Part shown: positions 8,440 to 16,488 of the stretch, in pieces
How positions within the stretch are numbered: position 1 is the stretch's first letter
Layout: each line of letters opens with the position of its first letter
NCBI GenBank assembly: GCA_009693435.1
Contig: SHXF01000090.1
Span: forward strand, 1 to 17,184
Direction of reading: 5' to 3'
Length of the DNA stretch: 17,184 bases
Source: Betaproteobacteria bacterium
GTDB lineage: Bacteria; Pseudomonadota; Gammaproteobacteria; Burkholderiales; SG8-39
Position numbers and translations under genes: made by a program
Notes under the pieces: model-generated
What the model saw: only the letters and a program-made list of their open reading frames with translations
Database searches by the model: none
What the model was told of the DNA's origin: nothing

Positions 8440-9810
8440 GTGAACGCCCCGGGACTGCGCGTTCGCCTGCTGCGATGGATGCTGCCGCCGATCGCCGCGC
8501 TGCTCGGCCTGGGCGCGCTGCTCGCCTACTTTCCGTCGATCGAGCCGGCGGAGGACGCCTACGACCTCGCGCTGACGGATGCCGGCCTCGCGCTGGGCGA
8601 GCGCATTCGCCACGACCAGGGCCGCTTTACCATCGACCTGCCCGGCGCGGCGGACCAGGTGCTGCGCACCGACAAGTACGACACGATCTACTACCGCGTG
8701 CGCGCGCCGGACGGCGCCGCGCTCGCGGGCGATCCGGACCTGCCGCCGCCGCCCGCCGGCGCACAACCGGTGGACGGCGTCGTCGCCTACGATTCGGTCT
8801 ACCGCGGCAAGCAGGTGCGAGCGGTGTCGATGCTGGTTCCCTGCGGCGGTGCGATCTGCACCGTGCAGGTCGCGGAAACCACCAACAAGCGCAAGCGCCT
8901 GGTGCGCTCGATCCTCGTTTCCAGCCTGCTGCCGGAGATTCTCATCGCCGTGGCCATGCTGGTCGTCGTCTGGTTCGGCATCAAGCGCGGCCTGGAGCCG
9001 CTTGCGCGCCTCTCCGAACAGATCGACGCGCGCTCGCCGCGCGACCTTTCGCCGATCGACCTCGCGCATGCGCCCGCCGAGGCCCGCCCGCTGGTGCGTG
9101 CGCTCAACCAGCTGTTCGACCGGGTGACGGACGCCAATCGCAACCAGCAGCGCTTCCTCGAGAACGCGGCACACCAGCTGCGCACGCCCCTCGCAGGCCT
9201 GCAGGCGCACACCGAGCTGGCGTTGGCGCAGCCCGTTCCAGAGGCTTGCCGAGCGGAACTCGAGCAGGTGCACCACGCCACGGTGCGCACGGTGCGGCTC
9301 GCCAACCAGTTGCTCGCGCTCGCGCGCGCCGAGCCCGGCGGGACGTCGCTGACCCAGCCGGGCGTCATCGAGCTCAAGCAGGTGGTCGAGGACGCCGCCA
9401 ACGAATGGGTGCACCGCGCGCTGGGGCTCGGCGTGGACCTCGGCTTCGATATCGGGCCGGGGTCCGTCCGCGGCGACCCGTTCCTGCTGCGTGAAGCCTG
9501 CGCGAACCTGGTGTACAACGCGCTGGAATATGCGCCCGAGGGAGGCACCGTCACCGTGCGAGCCGCGATCCGCGGCAATCGGGCGGTGCTCGAGGTCGAG
9601 GACGACGGTCCGGGCATTCCAGCGGCGGAACGCGAGCGCGTGCTGGAGCGCTTCTACCGGGTGGCCGGCACGCGCGGCGAGGGCAGCGGTCTGGGACTGG
9701 CGATCGTCAGGGAGATCGCGCTTGCGCATGGGGCGAGCGTGCGCATCGGCGAGGGGCCGGGCGGCAAGGGCACAATCGTGACACTTGCGTTTCCGCCGGT
9801 CGTAGAATGA
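8440..9810 (+). CDS. Sensor histidine kinase (TctE-like, 2CSK_N input domain)
   Basis: This 456-residue inner-membrane kinase pairs with the regulator just upstream. Membrane helices lie at about residues 12-32 and 158-181. Between them is a periplasmic region typical of the two-component sensor kinase N-terminal family (AYDLALTDAGLALGERIRHD ... YDTIYYRVRAPDG). HAMP-like and dimerisation segments follow, with His245 in FLENAAHQLRTPLAGLQAH, the N-box (REACANLVYNALEYAPEGG), DDGPGIP (388-394) and GEGSGLGL (413-420), so all catalytic boxes are present. The GTG start at 8440 is chosen because GGAG lies upstream and the first membrane helix follows at the right distance. The periplasmic loop has a possible disulphide pair, Cys135 and Cys140 (PCGGAIC). 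Confidence 0.93.
   Translation: MNAPGLRVRLLRWMLPPIAALLGLGALLAYFPSIEPAEDAYDLALTDAGLALGERIRHDQGRFTIDLPGAADQVLRTDKYDTIYYRVRAPDGAALAGDPDLPPPPAGAQPVDGVVAYDSVYRGKQVRAVSMLVPCGGAICTVQVAETTNKRKRLVRSILVSSLLPEILIAVAMLVVVWFGIKRGLEPLARLSEQIDARSPRDLSPIDLAHAPAEARPLVRALNQLFDRVTDANRNQQRFLENAAHQLRTPLAGLQAHTELALAQPVPEACRAELEQVHHATVRTVRLANQLLALARAEPGGTSLTQPGVIELKQVVEDAANEWVHRALGLGVDLGFDIGPGSVRGDPFLLREACANLVYNALEYAPEGGTVTVRAAIRGNRAVLEVEDDGPGIPAAERERVLERFYRVAGTRGEGSGLGLAIVREIALAHGASVRIGEGPGGKGTIVTLAFPPVVE
9778..9808 (+). promoter_or_regulatory. Possible sigma-70 promoter for the xdhC-like gene
   Basis: GTGACA (9778-9783) and TAGAAT (9803-9808) resemble -35 and -10 boxes with 19-base spacing, at the end of the kinase gene and about 70 bases before the next start. 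The spacing is longer than ideal, so this is a weak prediction. Read-through from the kinase gene is equally possible. Confidence 0.25.
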
Positions 9811-9876
9811 CCATCGAGGGGGGTTTTCCGCGGCTCCCCGTGCCCCCGCAATGAGTGACGGCCACAAGAGGCAGAC

Positions 9877-10884
9877 ATGGACAGCGTAGACATGGAAGTC
9901 CTGCGTAGCATCGAGGCATGGCGCAAGGCCGGCCAGCGCGCGACGCTCGGCATCATCGTCAACACCTGGGGATCGGCGCCGCGACCGGTGGGCGCGATGG
10001 TCGCGATCCGCGGCGACGGGCAGGTGGTGGGTTCGGTCTCCGGCGGCTGCGTCGAGGACGACCTGATCGAGAAGGTGCGCAGCAAGGCTCTGGCAGCGGA
10101 GTTGCCGCAGCTGGTGACCTACGGCGTCACCAACGAGGAGGCGACGCGCTGGGGCCTGCCCTGCGGCGGTACCCTGAAAGTGGTACTGGAGCCGGTGACG
10201 GACAAGAGCCTCATCGGCGAGATGCTCGAGACCGTCGGCAAGCAGCAACTGGTGCGCCGGCGCCTCGACATGAAGACCGGCGGCGTCGCGCTCGAAGCCG
10301 GCTCGTGGGAGGACACGCTGTCCTTCGACGGCAAGGTTCTCGCGACGGTGCACGGGCCGCGCTGGCGCCTGGTGCTGGTTGGCGCGGGACAGCTCACGCA
10401 GTACCTCGCCGAGATGGCGCGCATGCTCGACTACCACGTCACCGTGATCGACCCGCGCGAGGAGTACGCCGCGGGCTGGAACGTCGCCGGCGTGCCGCTC
10501 GACCGCGGCATGCCCGACGACGTCATCACGGCGATGAACCTGGACGGCCACAGCGCGGTGGTGGCGCTGACGCACGACCCGAAGCTCGACGACCTCGCGC
10601 TGATGGAGGCGCTCAAGTCGGCGGCGTTCTATGTCGGCGCCATCGGCTCGAAGAAGAACAACGACGCGCGCAGGAAGCGCCTGGTGGAGTTCGACCTGTC
10701 GGAGGCCGAGATCGCGCGCCTGCGCGGCCCGGTGGGCCTGTACATCGGCTCGAAGACGCCGCCCGAAATCGCGGTGGCGATCCTCGCCGAGATGACCGCC
10801 GTACGCCATGGCGTGGTCAAGCCGGACTGGGCGGCAAAGGAAGGCAGCCGCTTCGATCCGTCCGTCTGCGAAGTCAAGGCTTGA
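9877..10884 (+). CDS. XdhC/CoxI-family molybdenum hydroxylase maturation protein
   Basis: This 335-residue protein is of the XdhC/CoxF/CoxI family, which binds, protects and helps sulphurate the molybdenum cofactor and insert it into xanthine-dehydrogenase-type enzymes. The N-terminal XdhC/CoxI domain shows TWGSAPRPVGA and GSVSGGCVE (about 30-60) and GLPCGGT (93-99), with the conserved cysteines. The C-terminal Rossmann domain shows LVLVGAGQLTQYLAEMA (166-182) and YVGAIGSKKN (252-261). The ATG at 9877 follows an AGAGG-like site; the ATG at 9892 is an alternative. The downstream MocA-like gene overlaps its stop. It very likely serves the hydroxylase encoded at 3072-6716, although the two-component genes lie between them. 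Confidence 0.92.
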   Translation: MDSVDMEVLRSIEAWRKAGQRATLGIIVNTWGSAPRPVGAMVAIRGDGQVVGSVSGGCVEDDLIEKVRSKALAAELPQLVTYGVTNEEATRWGLPCGGTLKVVLEPVTDKSLIGEMLETVGKQQLVRRRLDMKTGGVALEAGSWEDTLSFDGKVLATVHGPRWRLVLVGAGQLTQYLAEMARMLDYHVTVIDPREEYAAGWNVAGVPLDRGMPDDVITAMNLDGHSAVVALTHDPKLDDLALMEALKSAAFYVGAIGSKKNNDARRKRLVEFDLSEAEIARLRGPVGLYIGSKTPPEIAVAILAEMTAVRHGVVKPDWAAKEGSRFDPSVCEVKA

Positions 10885-11456
10885 AGCTCGTCGGCCTGCT
10901 GCTCGCGGCAGGCTCAGCCACCCGCTTCGGTTCCGACAAGCTGCAGCACAAACTGCTGCACGGCGTGTCCATCGCCGTGCAGGCGGCCCGCCACCTGAAG
11001 AGCGCCGTTCCCCGCGTCGTCGCCGTGGTGCGCCCCGGTGCGGAGGAAACGCGGCGCGCGCTCGAGCTCGAAGGCTGCGAGATCGCGGTCTGCGAGAACG
11101 CGCAGGACGGCATGGGCGCGAGCCTGGCCTGCGGCGCGCGCGCGGCGGGCGCGGCGGATGCCTACCTGGTTGCGCTGGGCGACATGCCGTTCGTGCGCCC
11201 TTCGTCGATCGAAGCGGTGAAGGCCGCGCTGGCTTCGGGTGCAGCATTCGCGGCGCCGTATTTCCATGCCCGCCGGGGACATCCGGTAGGCATCGCCGGG
11301 CGCTTCCGTGCCGAGCTGGAAGCCTGCGCCGGAGACGAGGGCGCGAAGCAGCTGCTCGCCGCGCACGCGGCCGAGCTGGTGAAGATCCCGGTCGGCGACC
11401 CCGGCGTGATCCGCGACATCGACAAGCCTTCGGACCTGGCGCCGCCGGTCCTCTAG
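10881..11456 (+). CDS. MocA-like molybdenum cofactor cytidylyltransferase family protein
   Basis: This 191-residue NTP-transferase resembles MocA/MobA. MocA makes molybdopterin cytosine dinucleotide, the cofactor form used by xanthine-dehydrogenase/CO-dehydrogenase-type enzymes. Seen are LAAGSATRFGSDK (residues 8-20, nucleotide-binding loop), GDMPFV (100-105, metal/nucleotide site), RRGHPVGIAGRF and DIDKPSDL near the C-terminus. The start must be the TTG at 10881, whose TTGA overlaps the stop of the XdhC-like gene. No ATG or GTG in the frame gives a complete fold, and the nucleotide-binding strand begins within four residues. The overlap implies translational coupling with xdhC, a usual arrangement. 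Guanylyl versus cytidylyl specificity cannot be proven here, but the context favours CTP. Confidence 0.88.
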   Translation: MKLVGLLLAAGSATRFGSDKLQHKLLHGVSIAVQAARHLKSAVPRVVAVVRPGAEETRRALELEGCEIAVCENAQDGMGASLACGARAAGAADAYLVALGDMPFVRPSSIEAVKAALASGAAFAAPYFHARRGHPVGIAGRFRAELEACAGDEGAKQLLAAHAAELVKIPVGDPGVIRDIDKPSDLAPPVL

Positions 11457-11472
11457 GTCCTAGGGGCGCTGC

Positions 11473-11478
11473 TAAAAT
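11473..11478 (+). promoter_or_regulatory. Possible -10 box directly before glyA
   Basis: TAAAAT occurs seven bases before the glyA ATG, in the context GCTAAAATCGCCAAATG, and no ribosome-binding site is present in the 28-base gap. If it is a true -10 box, transcription would start at or very near the ATG and the message would be leaderless. No good -35 match is seen. Confidence 0.3.
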
Positions 11479-11484
11479 CGCCAA

Positions 11485-12726
11485 ATGCATACTCCGCAAA
11501 TCCTCGAAATCGCCGACCCCGAAGTCTGGAACGCCGTCAGCCGCGAGAACACGCGCCAGGAAGCGCACATCGAGCTGATCGCCAGCGAGAACTACGCCAG
11601 CCGGGCAGTGCTCGCGGCGCAGGGCTCGGCGCTCACCAACAAGTACGCCGAGGGCTATCCGGGCAAGCGCTACTACGGCGGCTGTGAGTTCGTCGACATC
11701 GCCGAGCAACTGGCCATCGAGCGCGCGAAGCAGCTGTTCGGCGTGGACTACGCCAACGTACAGCCGCACTCGGGCTCGCAGGCCAACCAGGCTGCCTACA
11801 TGGCCTTCCTCAAGCCGGGCGACACCATCCTCGGCATGTCGCTGGCGCACGGCGGCCACCTCACGCACGGCGCCTCGGTGAGTTCCAGCGGCAAGCTGTA
11901 CCGCGCGATTCCCTACGGCCTGGACGCGGACGAAGTGCTCGACTATGCGCAGGTCGAGCGGCTCGCGCAGGAACACCGGCCCAAGATGATCGTCGGCGGC
12001 GCCTCGGCGTACGCGCTGGCGATCGACTGGGCGCGCCTCAGGCGCATCGCCGACGGCGTCGGCGCGCTGCTCTTCGCCGACGTTGCGCATTACGCGGGGC
12101 TGATCGTCGCCGGGCTTTACCCGAGCCCCGTGGGCATCGCCGACGTGGTGACGACGACCACCCACAAGACCTTGCGCGGCCCGCGCGGCGGGCTGATTCT
12201 CGCCTCCGCAGTGCACGGGAAGGCGCTCAATTCGGCGGTGTTCCCGGGATTGCAGGGTGGGCCGATGATGCACGTCATCGCCGCCAAGGCAGTGGCTTTC
12301 GGCGAGGCATTGAAGCCCGAGTTCCGCGACTACCAGCGCAAGGTGCTCGACAACGCGCGCGCGCTGGCGCGCGTGCTGGCGTCGCGGGGACTGCGCATCG
12401 TTTCGGGGCGCACCGACTGCCACATGTTCCTCGTCGACCTGCGTCCCAAGCGAGTTACGGGCCGTGCCGCCGAGGAGGCGCTCGGCCGCGCCAGCATCAC
12501 GCTGAACAAGAACGCCATCCCGAACGACCCGGAGAAACCCATGGTCACATCCGGCGTGCGCATCGGCACCCCGGCCATCACCACGCGCGGCTTCGGCGCG
12601 AGGGAAGTCGAGACCCTCGGCAACCTGATCGCCGACGTGCTGGAGAAGCCCGACGACGAGGCGGTGTCGCGCCGGGTGGCCGGCGAAGTGCGCGCGCTGT
12701 GCGCGGCGTTCCCGGTGTACGGCTGA
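11485..12726 (+). CDS. glyA: Serine hydroxymethyltransferase
   Basis: This 413-residue PLP enzyme converts serine and tetrahydrofolate to glycine and 5,10-methylenetetrahydrofolate in the cytosol, the main source of one-carbon units. The length is standard. The signatures are [10 protein letters not shown] (30-39), [21 protein letters not shown] (51-71) and [11 protein letters not shown]. The PLP-binding site is [16 protein letters not shown] with Lys228, preceded by [11 protein letters not shown] (198-207) in place of the more usual [24 protein letters not shown] is conserved near the C-terminus. It starts the glyA-nrdR-ribD-ribE block. The gene lacks a clear ribosome-binding site. The slightly atypical PLP region could mean this is a second SHMT copy, but nothing shows loss of activity. 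Confidence 0.97.
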   Translation: MHTPQILEIADPEVWNAVSRENTRQEAHIELIASENYASRAVLAAQGSALTNKYAEGYPGKRYYGGCEFVDIAEQLAIERAKQLFGVDYANVQPHSGSQANQAAYMAFLKPGDTILGMSLAHGGHLTHGASVSSSGKLYRAIPYGLDADEVLDYAQVERLAQEHRPKMIVGGASAYALAIDWARLRRIADGVGALLFADVAHYAGLIVAGLYPSPVGIADVVTTTTHKTLRGPRGGLILASAVHGKALNSAVFPGLQGGPMMHVIAAKAVAFGEALKPEFRDYQRKVLDNARALARVLASRGLRIVSGRTDCHMFLVDLRPKRVTGRAAEEALGRASITLNKNAIPNDPEKPMVTSGVRIGTPAITTRGFGAREVETLGNLIADVLEKPDDEAVSRRVAGEVRALCAAFPVYG

Positions 12727-12738
12727 GATCCGGCAGCG

Positions 12739-13209
12739 ATGCGCTGTCCTTTCTGCACCTCGGAGGACACGCAAGTGATGGACACCCGCGCCCAGTCCGA
12801 GGCCAACACCATCCGCCGGCGCCGCCGCTGCCTGAAGTGCGAGAAGCGCTTCACCACCTACGAGCGCGTCGACCTGAAGATGCCGCGCCTGGTGAAGAAG
12901 GACGGCAGCCGCACCGACTTCGACCGCGAGAAGCTGCTGGGCAGCATGAAGCTTGCCTTGAGGAAGCGCCCGGCGAAGACCGAGGAAGTGGACGCCGCGG
13001 TCGAGCGCATAGAGGAGCGGCTGCGCGCCCTCGGCGAGCGCGAGGTGAAGACCTCGCGCGTCGGCGACCTCGTCATGCGCGAGCTCGCCAAGCTCGACAA
13101 GATCGCCTACATCCGCTTCGCCTCGGTCTACCGCAGCTTCGATTCGCCGGAGGATTTCCGCGAGGCGCTGCAGGAAGTGGCGAGACCCGCCAAGCGCAGG
13201 AAGAAGTGA
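12739..13209 (+). CDS. nrdR: Transcriptional repressor NrdR
   Basis: This 156-residue ATP/dATP-sensing repressor controls ribonucleotide reductase genes by binding NrdR boxes in their promoters. The zinc ribbon uses Cys3, Cys6, Cys31 and Cys34 (MRCPFC ... [15 protein letters not shown]), followed by the ATP-cone domain from about residue 49 to 139 ([19 protein letters not shown] ... [11 protein letters not shown]). The length and both domains are complete. It lies 12 bases after glyA, and its stop overlaps the GTG start of ribD. No NrdR boxes or nrd genes are visible in the window. The glyA-nrdR linkage is common in beta- and gammaproteobacteria. Confidence 0.97.
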   Translation: MRCPFCTSEDTQVMDTRAQSEANTIRRRRRCLKCEKRFTTYERVDLKMPRLVKKDGSRTDFDREKLLGSMKLALRKRPAKTEEVDAAVERIEERLRALGEREVKTSRVGDLVMRELAKLDKIAYIRFASVYRSFDSPEDFREALQEVARPAKRRKK

Positions 13210-14273
13210 CCGGTTTTTCGGCTTTCGACCACGCGATGATGCGGCGTGCCCTCGCCCTCGCGGAGAAGGGCCTCTGGACCACGACCCCCAATCCGCGCGT
13301 CGGCTGCGTGGTGACGAAGGGCGAGCGCATCGTCGGCGAGGGCTGGCACGAGCGCGCCGGAGAGCCGCACGCGGAGGTGGTCGCCTTGCAGGCCGCGGGC
13401 GGCGAGGCGAAGGGCGCCACGGCCTACGTATCCCTGGAACCCTGCAACCACCACGGCCGTACCCCGCCCTGCACCGAAGCCGTGATCGCATCGGGCGTGG
13501 CGCGCGTGGTCGCGGCAATGCGCGATCCGAACCCGCAGGCGGCCCACGGCGGCGAGAAGCTCGGCGCCGCGGGCATCCGCTTCGAGCACGGGCTCATGGA
13601 GGACGAGGCGAAGGAACTGAACATCGGCTTCGTCTCGCGCGTGACGCGCGGGCGCCCCTGGGTGCGCATGAAGGTCGCGGCGACGCTCGACGGCCGCACC
13701 GCGCTCGCCAACGGAAGCTCGCAGTGGATCACCGGGCCGGAGGCGAGGAAGGACGGCCACCGCTGGCGCGCGCGCGCCTGCGCGACGCTTACCGGCATTG
13801 GCACCGTCCTGGCTGACGATCCGCGCATGACGGTGCGTGAGGTGGAAACGACGCGCCAGCCGATGCGCGTGGTCGTCGACAGCCGGCTCGAGATTCCCGC
13901 AAAGGCCCGCATCCTCGAAGGCGGCAAGGTGCTGCTGTTCTGCGCGAAGCAGGGCGCGGCCCCGATGGGCGCCGAAGCGGTCTGCATGGCGAACGCCGGC
14001 GGCAAGGTGGACCTGCCCGCGATGCTGGGAGAACTTGCGCGTCGTGGCGTCAACGAACTGCACGTCGAGGGCGGCTTCAAGCTGAACGGCTCGCTCTTGC
14101 GCGAGGGCTGCGTCGACGAATTGCTCGTTTACCTCAATCCGAGCCTGCTGGGTGACTCGGCGCAGGGCATGGCGAACCTGGCCGAGGCAACGGGGCTCGA
14201 CCAGCGCATTGCCCTCAAGCTCGTTTCGGTCGACCGCGTCGGCGGCGACCTTCGCATCGTCGCGAGGACCTGA
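13206..14273 (+). CDS. ribD: Bifunctional riboflavin biosynthesis deaminase/reductase
   Basis: This 355-residue enzyme carries out steps two and three of riboflavin synthesis: deamination of the diaminopyrimidine and NADPH-dependent reduction of the ribosyl side chain. The N-terminal CMP/dCMP-deaminase-like domain has the zinc site HAEVVAL (His55, Glu57) and [11 protein letters not shown] (Cys80, Cys89). The C-terminal RibD reductase domain starts near residue 150 ([39 protein letters not shown]) and includes [18 protein letters not shown] at 13206 overlaps the nrdR stop (GTGA) and has AGGAAG upstream; the ATG at 13236 is an alternative that would drop ten residues. The stop overlaps the ribE start. 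Confidence 0.95.
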   Translation: MTGFSAFDHAMMRRALALAEKGLWTTTPNPRVGCVVTKGERIVGEGWHERAGEPHAEVVALQAAGGEAKGATAYVSLEPCNHHGRTPPCTEAVIASGVARVVAAMRDPNPQAAHGGEKLGAAGIRFEHGLMEDEAKELNIGFVSRVTRGRPWVRMKVAATLDGRTALANGSSQWITGPEARKDGHRWRARACATLTGIGTVLADDPRMTVREVETTRQPMRVVVDSRLEIPAKARILEGGKVLLFCAKQGAAPMGAEAVCMANAGGKVDLPAMLGELARRGVNELHVEGGFKLNGSLLREGCVDELLVYLNPSLLGDSAQGMANLAEATGLDQRIALKLVSVDRVGGDLRIVART

Positions 14274-14830
14274 TGTTCACCGGTATTGTCCAGGCAGTCG
14301 GCAGGATCATCAGCGTGAAGCCCTTCGTCATCGACGCGGGCGGCCTCGACCTGCGCGGCGTCACGATCGGCGACTCGATCTGCGTGCAGGGCGCCTGCCT
14401 GACCGTGACGAAGAAGCGCGGAAGAAAGCTTTCCTTCGACGTTTCGCGCGAGACGCTTGACTGCACGGCGGGCCTCGACCGACCCGGCGCGGTGAACCTG
14501 GAGAAGTCCCTTGGCCTCGGCGACAAGCTCGGCGGGCACCTCGTCACCGGCCACGTCGATGCGGTGGGCGCGGTGGCGAGCGTGAAGGGCAGCGTCTACG
14601 CCTTTCGCACGCCGAAGTCGTTGGCGAAGTACGTCGCGCGCAAGGGGTCGATCACGGTGGATGGCGTGAGCCTGACGGTGAACCGGGTGAAGGGTAAAGT
14701 GTTCGAGGTAAACCTCATCCCGCACACGCTGGAAGTGACCACGCTCGGTCGCCTCGAGCGCGGCGCGCAGGTAAATATCGAGGTGGACCTGATTGCGCGG
14801 TACGTTGAACGGCTGTTTTCGGCATCCTAG
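14273..14830 (+). CDS. ribE: Riboflavin synthase alpha subunit
   Basis: This 185-residue protein disproportionates two 6,7-dimethyl-8-ribityllumazine molecules into riboflavin. It has the two-fold repeated lumazine-binding barrels: [10 protein letters not shown] ... GACLTV in the first half and LGGHLVTGHVDAVG ... DGVSLTVN in the second, ending in the C-terminal helix DLIARYVERL. It is slightly shorter than the usual 200-220 residues but no motif is missing. TGATG overlap with ribD shows translational coupling. Other rib genes that often follow (ribBA, ribH) are not found; the next DNA is an IS remnant. No FMN riboswitch is seen. The gene is also called ribC in some species. Confidence 0.95.
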   Translation: MFTGIVQAVGRIISVKPFVIDAGGLDLRGVTIGDSICVQGACLTVTKKRGRKLSFDVSRETLDCTAGLDRPGAVNLEKSLGLGDKLGGHLVTGHVDAVGAVASVKGSVYAFRTPKSLAKYVARKGSITVDGVSLTVNRVKGKVFEVNLIPHTLEVTTLGRLERGAQVNIEVDLIARYVERLFSAS

Positions 14831-14937
14831 GCCGTCCGGCCGTTTCCTAGAATTACCCGTTTCCTATATGTAAAGTAGTCTCATGCCGTCCAAGCCGGGT
14901 TTTTGGCATCCGGTTTCCCCTGACGGTATCGCTGACG
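14831..14937. other. Non-coding rearranged DNA after ribE
   Basis: These 107 bases hold no convincing coding frame. A 10-base direct repeat CCGTTTCCTA occurs at 14840-14849 and 14857-14866. A short GGCCG/CGGCC dyad starts at the last base of ribE but lacks a good T-tract, so only a weak terminator is possible. The continuation of the Ser/Thr kinase gene beyond the IS remnant is not found here in any frame, so material has been lost. Confidence 0.5.
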
Positions 14938-15068
14938 TGTTGACGCCGGCGCTGAATTGACCAGGAGTGCCGGTTTCGGTTTGACCAGGGTGCGCCCAAT
15001 GAATGCGCTGGTCAGTCGCTGATCGGCACTACCCCTCTAAACTGGTCAATTTTCGGTCGGCGTCAACA
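14938..15068. mobile_element. IS21-family ends-only remnant (MITE-like)
   Basis: The segment starts TGTTGACGCCG and ends with its inverse CGGCGTCAACA. Each end also carries a second inner repeat. The outer pair (14938-14964 and 15042-15068) shares TGTTGACGCCG ... AATTGACCAG. The inner pair (about 14967-14989 and 15008-15030) shares AGTGCCG ... TGACCAG. Multiple terminal repeats with TGACCAG cores are typical of IS21-type elements, whose transposase binds L1/L2 and R1/R2 sites. No istA or istB sequence lies between them. No clean target-site duplication is found (TGACG on the left, CTAGA on the right), fitting a deletion or rearrangement at insertion. Family naming is from memory of such ends. 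Confidence 0.65.
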
Positions 15069-15198
15069 CTAGACGCAGGGTCTTGATGGCGACCCGTCGC
15101 TCGATGACCGGGTCGAAGGCCTCGTACACGATGCCCATCGCGCCGCGCCCGATCTGGCGGCGGATTTCGTACTTACCGATTTTCGTTGGCGCAGTCAT
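15046..15198 (-). pseudogene. Ser/Thr protein kinase (Hanks type), truncated 5' fragment
   Basis: From the ATG at 15198 the frame gives MTAPTKIGKYEIRRQIGRGA followed by MGIVYEAFDP and VAIKTLRL. This is the first lobe of a bacterial Hanks-type kinase, with glycine loop GRGAMGIV (17-24) and the ATP-anchoring Lys39. The kinase sequence stops at 15070-15069. The last residues (VLTPTEN and TGA) are encoded by the IS21-like end. About 90% of a kinase domain, including the catalytic HRD and DFG motifs, is missing, so the product cannot be an active kinase. A longer start at 15264 is open but begins with a poorly conserved extension. GGGGAGG lies 12 bases before the chosen ATG. Confidence 0.8.
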
Positions 15199-15282
15199 TG
15201 CCCCGCGCAACCTCCCCAGTGCAAGGCTATCATCTTCGGTTCGATCGCCATTCCCCGACGGCAACGACCAAAAAAGGCGGGG

Positions 15283-15483
15283 TTACTGTTTTTCGCTAGT
15301 TGGAGATACTCCGCGGGTTTCAGGGATTGGCTTGCCCCCTTCAATACAAACGGTGCGCAAACCCAAGACACTTCGATCATCAATCTTCTTGACGGCAGCT
15401 TCGCAAGAAGCTTGTGTCGGAAACTCGATGTACTTAATCTGCGCCGATGCGCCACCTATCATTAATATTAGTAACCAAGTCAT
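15283..15483 (-). CDS. Small secreted protein of unknown function
   Basis: From the ATG at 15483 the frame gives 66 residues with a short signal peptide (MTWLLILMIGGASA, cleavage near residue 14). The mature part, about 52 residues, has two cysteines (Cys27, Cys46) that could form a disulphide in the periplasm. The start is favoured over the open upstream frame to 15642 because GGGGA lies eight bases before it and the signal peptide begins there. Family not recognised; the pattern of a conserved phenylalanine and helix with Cys ... Cys resembles small exported DUF proteins of Proteobacteria. It follows the adhesin-E-like lipoprotein gene on the same strand. Confidence 0.6.
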   Translation of the reverse strand: MTWLLILMIGGASAQIKYIEFPTQASCEAAVKKIDDRSVLGLRTVCIEGGKPIPETRGVSPTSEKQ

Positions 15484-15512
15484 TTTGATTCCCCGTAGTT
15501 TCTTGCCCCTCG

Positions 15513-15533
15513 CCACTCCCACGGCGGCACAGG
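15513..15533 (-). repeat. 21-bp intergenic repeat, copy 1
   Basis: This 21-base sequence recurs at 16489-16509 with two mismatches, in the same orientation. Both copies lie in the spacers of the three-gene minus-strand accessory cluster, each downstream of a stop codon. It is GC-rich within AT-rich DNA. Function unknown; it may be a duplicated spacer or a short dispersed repeat. Confidence 0.5.
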
Positions 15534-15617
15534 AATCATCCACCCACAACCCACGTTTCCGCAACCGCCAGTAAACCCCCCGCCAAAGCGAGGTCTGGGT
15601 GAAGAACTGATCAGCTA

Positions 15618-16373
15618 CTACTTCCCGCAGGCGAATTTCCAAAGGTCTTCAATGATGGTGCCGGGGGCGATAGGTGCCCAGTTGTCGGGGATGTCATAGG
15701 AAAAGAGAATGACCTCCCCGCCGCCCATATGTCCAGAATGCAAACTGAAGTCGGGTTGACGCATTCGTCCATCCTTGCAGTCGTATTCATGCTGCGCTTT
15801 CTGTGAGTTATATCTCGCTCCATTACTACTGATTTGCGTGGCCTTGTAGTCCAGCAGAGTCCACATTTTTACCCTGTCGCTAGACCGACGAATGCTGACG
15901 GGTTCGGCGTAAGAGTCGAATCTATCGTTGCCGCCAACATTCACCCACCTAGGATCTGGTTTCATTTTTCTTGCGGCAATGTCCTGATCAATGTATTTCA
16001 CTATCGCAAACCGCATGGATTTGGTTCTTGTTGACATATACATAGTTGGCGCAGTCTGAATCACGCCAGTAAAGGACGTATTGCTGTTAATTTGAATAGC
16101 AGCATTCCCCCCCTGTTTCGTGACTTCAGCGGCGACTGCTGAGCGGACAATTCCCTCATCTCCTATCCCTGCAGCGACCTCGCTTGTAACTATGCCGATA
16201 ATCGTATATTTCCTCGGTGGAGTCCCGTTCGCCCAGAAATCGATCCCATCCGTGACGACCTTGGTTCCACCTTCCCCTTCGAGAATTTTGGTTTTCCCTT
16301 CATACGGCTGAAAATCAATCGTGGCACAACCAGCAATAAATGCAGCGAATAACAGAATCATGAAATGCTTCAT
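15618..16373 (-). CDS. Lipoprotein with surface-adhesin-E-like C-terminal domain
   Basis: This 251-residue protein has a lipoprotein signal peptide ending in the lipobox FIAGC (Cys16), so it should be anchored in the outer or inner membrane. Residues of about 40-110 (FWANGTPPRKYTIIGIV ... KQGGNAAIQI) look like a small lipoprotein domain. The C-terminal 105 residues (YAEPVSIRRS, VKMWTLLDYKA, NSQKAQHEYDC, GGGEVILFSYD, LWKFACGK) match the pattern of the surface-adhesin protein E family, including the two cysteines expected to pair. GGGGGA lies nine bases before the ATG at 16373. It is AT-rich compared with the core genes. The function is unproven; adhesin E binds host proteins in Haemophilus, but environmental homologues have unknown roles. 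Confidence 0.75.
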   Translation of the reverse strand: MKHFMILLFAAFIAGCATIDFQPYEGKTKILEGEGGTKVVTDGIDFWANGTPPRKYTIIGIVTSEVAAGIGDEGIVRSAVAAEVTKQGGNAAIQINSNTSFTGVIQTAPTMYMSTRTKSMRFAIVKYIDQDIAARKMKPDPRWVNVGGNDRFDSYAEPVSIRRSSDRVKMWTLLDYKATQISSNGARYNSQKAQHEYDCKDGRMRQPDFSLHSGHMGGGEVILFSYDIPDNWAPIAPGTIIEDLWKFACGK

Positions 16374-16488
16374 TTGTCATCCCCCGGTATGCTGAAGCTT
16401 TCCTCAATGGACAACCATCGGTTCTACTTAGATGAACTACCTCAATCCCGACGCTGCCGTTAATCATTCTTTTCCTACCCTACCTACA

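Noticed and set aside
8266..13518. A 1750-codon open frame on the minus strand
   Set aside because: It lies opposite five well-supported plus-strand genes (kinase, xdhC-like, mocA-like, glyA, nrdR). It has low-complexity Arg/Ala/His-rich composition and no recognisable domain; it is an artefact of high GC.
14273..14290. FMN riboswitch controlling the rib genes
   Set aside because: ribD and ribE are joined by stop/start overlaps to nrdR and each other, and no RFN-type conserved leader is present.
15083..15574. A plus-strand frame of 163 codons
   Set aside because: It covers the kinase fragment and the small secreted protein gene on the other strand, which have recognisable motifs; its translation shows none.
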